Of a stretch of 8,101 bases of DNA, positions 5,797 through 8,101 are shown in pieces (position 1 is the stretch's first letter; each line of letters starts with the position of its first letter). The position numbers and the translations under genes are program-made. Source of the DNA: Desulfobacterales bacterium. GTDB taxonomy: Bacteria > Desulfobacterota > Desulfobacteria > Desulfobacterales > SpSt-501. Under the pieces are notes generated by a model. That model worked only from the letters and a program-made list of their open reading frames with translations. It had not been told where the DNA came from and did no database searches. Where the stretch lies: positions 1-8,101 of the forward strand of contig JALOOS010000130.1 in the NCBI GenBank assembly GCA_025454275.1, read 5' to 3'.

Positions 5797-7892
5797 ACCC
5801 AAAAACCGTCGAACCCGACCGCGCGAACGCGCGTGACGCCATCCTGGCGGAGATCAGCCGCATCATTACCTCGACCCCGACGATCGAGGAGGTCTACCCC
5901 CTCTTCGCCCGGCAGGTGGGTCGCATCCTGCCCTTTGATCGCATCGCCATCAATATCGTCCGCAAGGGCACCGGCAGGGTCTCATCGCAGTTCGTCGACG
6001 GCCTGCCGGTGGAAGGACGCCATCCCGGCGACGAGTTCCCCTTCGCCGGATCGGCCACCGCCATGGCGGTGGAATCGCGGCGGGGCATCCTGGTCCCGAC
6101 CTTGACGGACGAAGAGATCGCCGCCCGCTTGCCCGGGCATTTGCCCGTCCGGCGGGCCGGGATCAAGACGACGTTGATGGCCCCTCTCATTGCCCGGGGC
6201 GAGGCCTTCGGCGCTCTCGTCCTGATGTCGGCCACCCCCGATCGATACGCCGAAATAGATATCCCCACCATCGAAACCGTGGCCGCCCAGATCAGCGGGG
6301 CTGTCGCCAACGCCCTGCTCCTGGCGGAACACCGCCGCATGACGGTGGCCCTCCAGGAGAGAGAGGCCTCGCTGCGGAGCATCTTCAGCGTCGCCCCCAT
6401 CGGGATCGGGGTGGTCTCGGCCGAACGCACCCTCACCCAGGTCAACGAACGTATCTGCCGCATGGTGGGCCGGCCACGCGAAGAACTGCTCGGCCGCAGC
6501 TCACGGATCCTTTATCCGGACGAGCGGGATTTCGACTACGTCGGCCGCGCCAAATACGCCCAGATCCGCAAGTCCGGGTCCGGCACGGTGGAGACCCGCT
6601 GGCAGCGCGCGGACGGACGGGTGATCGACATCCTGCTGAGCTCCACCCCGCTCGATCCCGGCGATGAAACGAAAGGGGTCACCTTCACGGCGCTGGACAT
6701 CACCGAGCGCAAACGTTCGGAGACGGAGCTTCGCGCGCTCGAAACCCGGCTACGCCAGGCCCAGAAGATGGAGGCCATCGGCACCCTGGCCGGCGGCATC
6801 GCCCACGACTTCAACAACATTCTTGCCGCGATCATCGGCTACACCGAACTGAGCAAGATCGAGTCTACGGAGAACCCGGCCCTCTCCTCCAACCTGAACG
6901 ATATTCTCAAAGCCGCCTTGCGGGCGCGGGACCTCGTGCGCCAGATCCTGATGTTCAGCCGGCAGGCCCAGAGCGAGTTCGGCCCGGTCCAGGTCCATCG
7001 GGTGGTCCAGGAGTCCCTATCGCTCCTCAAGGCCACTCTTCCGACCACGATCCGGATACGGCAGGACCTGGCGACGCGGGCAACGATCCTGGGGGACGCG
7101 ACCCAGATCCACCAGGTGGTGATGAACCTCGGCACCAATGCCTTCCATGCCATGCGGGCGCCGGGGGGCCTGCTGGATGTGAGCCTGAGTGAAACGCTGA
7201 TCGCCGACAAGCGCCCCCCCGAGCTCGATCACCTGACACCCGGACGTTACCTTAGACTGACGGTGAGCGACACCGGCCATGGCATCGACCCCGCCATCAT
7301 GCATCGGCTCTTCGACCCCTACTTCACGACCAAACCCAAAGGCGAGGGCACCGGCCTGGGGTTGGCCGTTGTTCACGGAATCGTCAAGCACCACGGGGGC
7401 GGCATCCAGGTTCATAGCCAGCTTGGGGCTGGAACGAGCTTCGATCTCTATTTTCCGGTGATGGCGGAACAGAGGACTGCCGCCGCTCCCGTCGAGGTGG
7501 ATCCGGCGGCGGGCGGCCGGGAGCGGATCCTCTTCGTGGATGACGAGCCGGCGATCGCTGAGCTGGGAAAGCGCCTGCTGGAAAGCCTGGGCTACCGGGT
7601 CACCTCCTGCAAGGGGGCGATCGAAGCGCTCGATCGCTTCAGATCCGACCCGCTGGCATACGATCTACTCATCACGGACATGACCATGCCGCAGATGACC
7701 GGCGACCGGCTGGCGGCTGCACTGACGGCCATCCGCCCCGGGCTCCCCGTGATCGTCTGCACGGGGTTCAGCGAGTTGATCGGCCCGGAGCGGGCGCGGG
7801 AGATCGGAATCCAGGCTCTGATCATGAAGCCCTTTCTCAAGGGCGAAATGGCCGAAGCGATCCGCGCGGCCCTGGAACCCAAGACCGCCTGA
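5793..7892 (+). CDS. Cytoplasmic GAF-PAS hybrid sensor histidine kinase with C-terminal receiver domain
   Basis: This 699-residue kinase senses a signal and passes phosphate from His to an Asp in its own receiver. GTG 5793 follows AGAGG (5783-5787) by 5 bases. A GAF domain spans about 14-178, a PAS domain about 190-306 ending in DITERK, and a HisKA domain centres on GGIAHDFNNIL with phospho-acceptor His338. The ATPase domain has the N-box (Asn445, Asn449 in NLGTNAFHAM), DTGHGI (493-498) and GTGLGL (519-524). The receiver has the acid pair Asp583-Asp584, phospho-acceptor Asp629 (LLITDMTMP), Thr657 and Lys679 (MKPF). All key residues are present. I see no membrane segment or signal peptide, so it is cytoplasmic, and no DNA-binding or HPt domain, so a separate phosphotransfer protein or regulator is needed and none is in the window. 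Its position 96 bases after livF suggests co-transcription and a possible role in sensing the imported nutrient. Confidence 0.92.
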   Translation: MNPKTVEPDRANARDAILAEISRIITSTPTIEEVYPLFARQVGRILPFDRIAINIVRKGTGRVSSQFVDGLPVEGRHPGDEFPFAGSATAMAVESRRGILVPTLTDEEIAARLPGHLPVRRAGIKTTLMAPLIARGEAFGALVLMSATPDRYAEIDIPTIETVAAQISGAVANALLLAEHRRMTVALQEREASLRSIFSVAPIGIGVVSAERTLTQVNERICRMVGRPREELLGRSSRILYPDERDFDYVGRAKYAQIRKSGSGTVETRWQRADGRVIDILLSSTPLDPGDETKGVTFTALDITERKRSETELRALETRLRQAQKMEAIGTLAGGIAHDFNNILAAIIGYTELSKIESTENPALSSNLNDILKAALRARDLVRQILMFSRQAQSEFGPVQVHRVVQESLSLLKATLPTTIRIRQDLATRATILGDATQIHQVVMNLGTNAFHAMRAPGGLLDVSLSETLIADKRPPELDHLTPGRYLRLTVSDTGHGIDPAIMHRLFDPYFTTKPKGEGTGLGLAVVHGIVKHHGGGIQVHSQLGAGTSFDLYFPVMAEQRTAAAPVEVDPAAGGRERILFVDDEPAIAELGKRLLESLGYRVTSCKGAIEALDRFRSDPLAYDLLITDMTMPQMTGDRLAAALTAIRPGLPVIVCTGFSELIGPERAREIGIQALIMKPFLKGEMAEAIRAALEPKTA

Positions 7893-7909
7893 GCCCTTCG
7901 TAGAGCGGC

Positions 7910-8101
7910 TCAGTTGAAGTTGAGGATCATGCTCTCCTCGGCCGCCCAGGCTTCGCAGGGCAGCCCGGCCGCCCGGGCCAGGTAGCCGGGCACCACCACC
8001 CCATTGCCGCAGCGGGCATAGCCCACAAAGCCCCGGCCGTCGATCAGCACCTTCATCCCTGCGGCCGGCCGCTTGAGCGGCACGACGGCGTTGACATCCC
8101 C
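7910..8101 (-). CDS. C-terminal 63 residues of an unrecognised protein, 5' end beyond window
   Basis: The TGA (7912-7910) closes a minus-strand frame that stays open to the right edge. The visible part reads GDVNAVVPLKRPAAGMKVLI, then a Gly-rich GRGFVGYARCGNGVVVPGY, and ends EESMILNFN. Codon use matches the neighbours and the frame is uninterrupted, so it is very likely real coding sequence. I do not recognise the family. The Gly-rich strand pattern and the single CG pair suggest a compact beta-rich end of an enzyme, but no function can be assigned. It converges on the kinase gene with 17 bases between the two stop codons and no hairpin terminator there. Confidence 0.6.
   Translation of the reverse strand, partial: GDVNAVVPLKRPAAGMKVLIDGRGFVGYARCGNGVVVPGYLARAAGLPCEAWAAEESMILNFN

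Noticed and set aside
1..8101. CRISPR array, tRNA, rRNA, insertion sequence, attachment site or phage genes
   Set aside because: I found no regularly spaced repeats, cloverleaf sequences, transposase motifs or terminal inverted repeats in any part of the window.

Overview
The window is GC-rich and gene-dense. Its codon use, a soluble GAF-PAS hybrid histidine kinase, and a branched-chain-type ABC transporter beside a beta-keto acid cleavage enzyme all fit an anaerobic or metabolically versatile deltaproteobacterium (Desulfobacterota or Desulfuromonadales type). That placement is an inference from style; no rRNA or other phylogenetic marker is present.

Layout. Positions 1-713 (minus strand) hold a DUF849/BKACE enzyme that runs off the left edge. 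Positions 714-935 are a divergent control region with two back-to-back sigma70-like promoters. A plus-strand cluster follows: periplasmic substrate-binding protein (936-2114), a 257-base gap with several inverted repeats, a broken LivH permease (2372-3174), an 18-bp-stem terminator-like hairpin, LivM (3241-4188), LivG (4264-4983), LivF (4986-5696), a possible 30-codon ORF (5704-5796), and a cytoplasmic GAF-PAS-HisKA-HATPase-REC kinase (5793-7892). A convergent minus-strand gene that I do not recognise enters from the right edge (7910-8101).

How the genes fit together. The five Liv proteins would form one HAAT-family importer: a periplasmic binding protein, two permeases and two ATPases. The divergent BKACE enzyme condenses a beta-keto acid with acetyl-CoA, giving acetoacetate and a new acyl-CoA. 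The arrangement suggests uptake of an amino-acid-like or carboxylic compound whose breakdown passes through a beta-keto acid. The kinase downstream may respond to the same nutrient. The substrate cannot be read from the sequence.

The most notable observations are these. (1) livH carries a frame break exactly where the conserved N-x-A-H-G segment should be, best explained by a deletion of about 50-60 bases, so as written the importer lacks an intact first permease. (2) The livJ-livH gap holds stacked structures, including a perfect 16-bp hairpin of reversed terminator polarity next to a near-duplicate of its 3' arm that overlaps the livH ribosome-binding site. (3) A strong hairpin with a T-tract sits between the two permease genes. 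I see no CRISPR array, tRNA, rRNA or insertion sequence. Most of the window is a well-known kind of transporter operon, not an evident new system.
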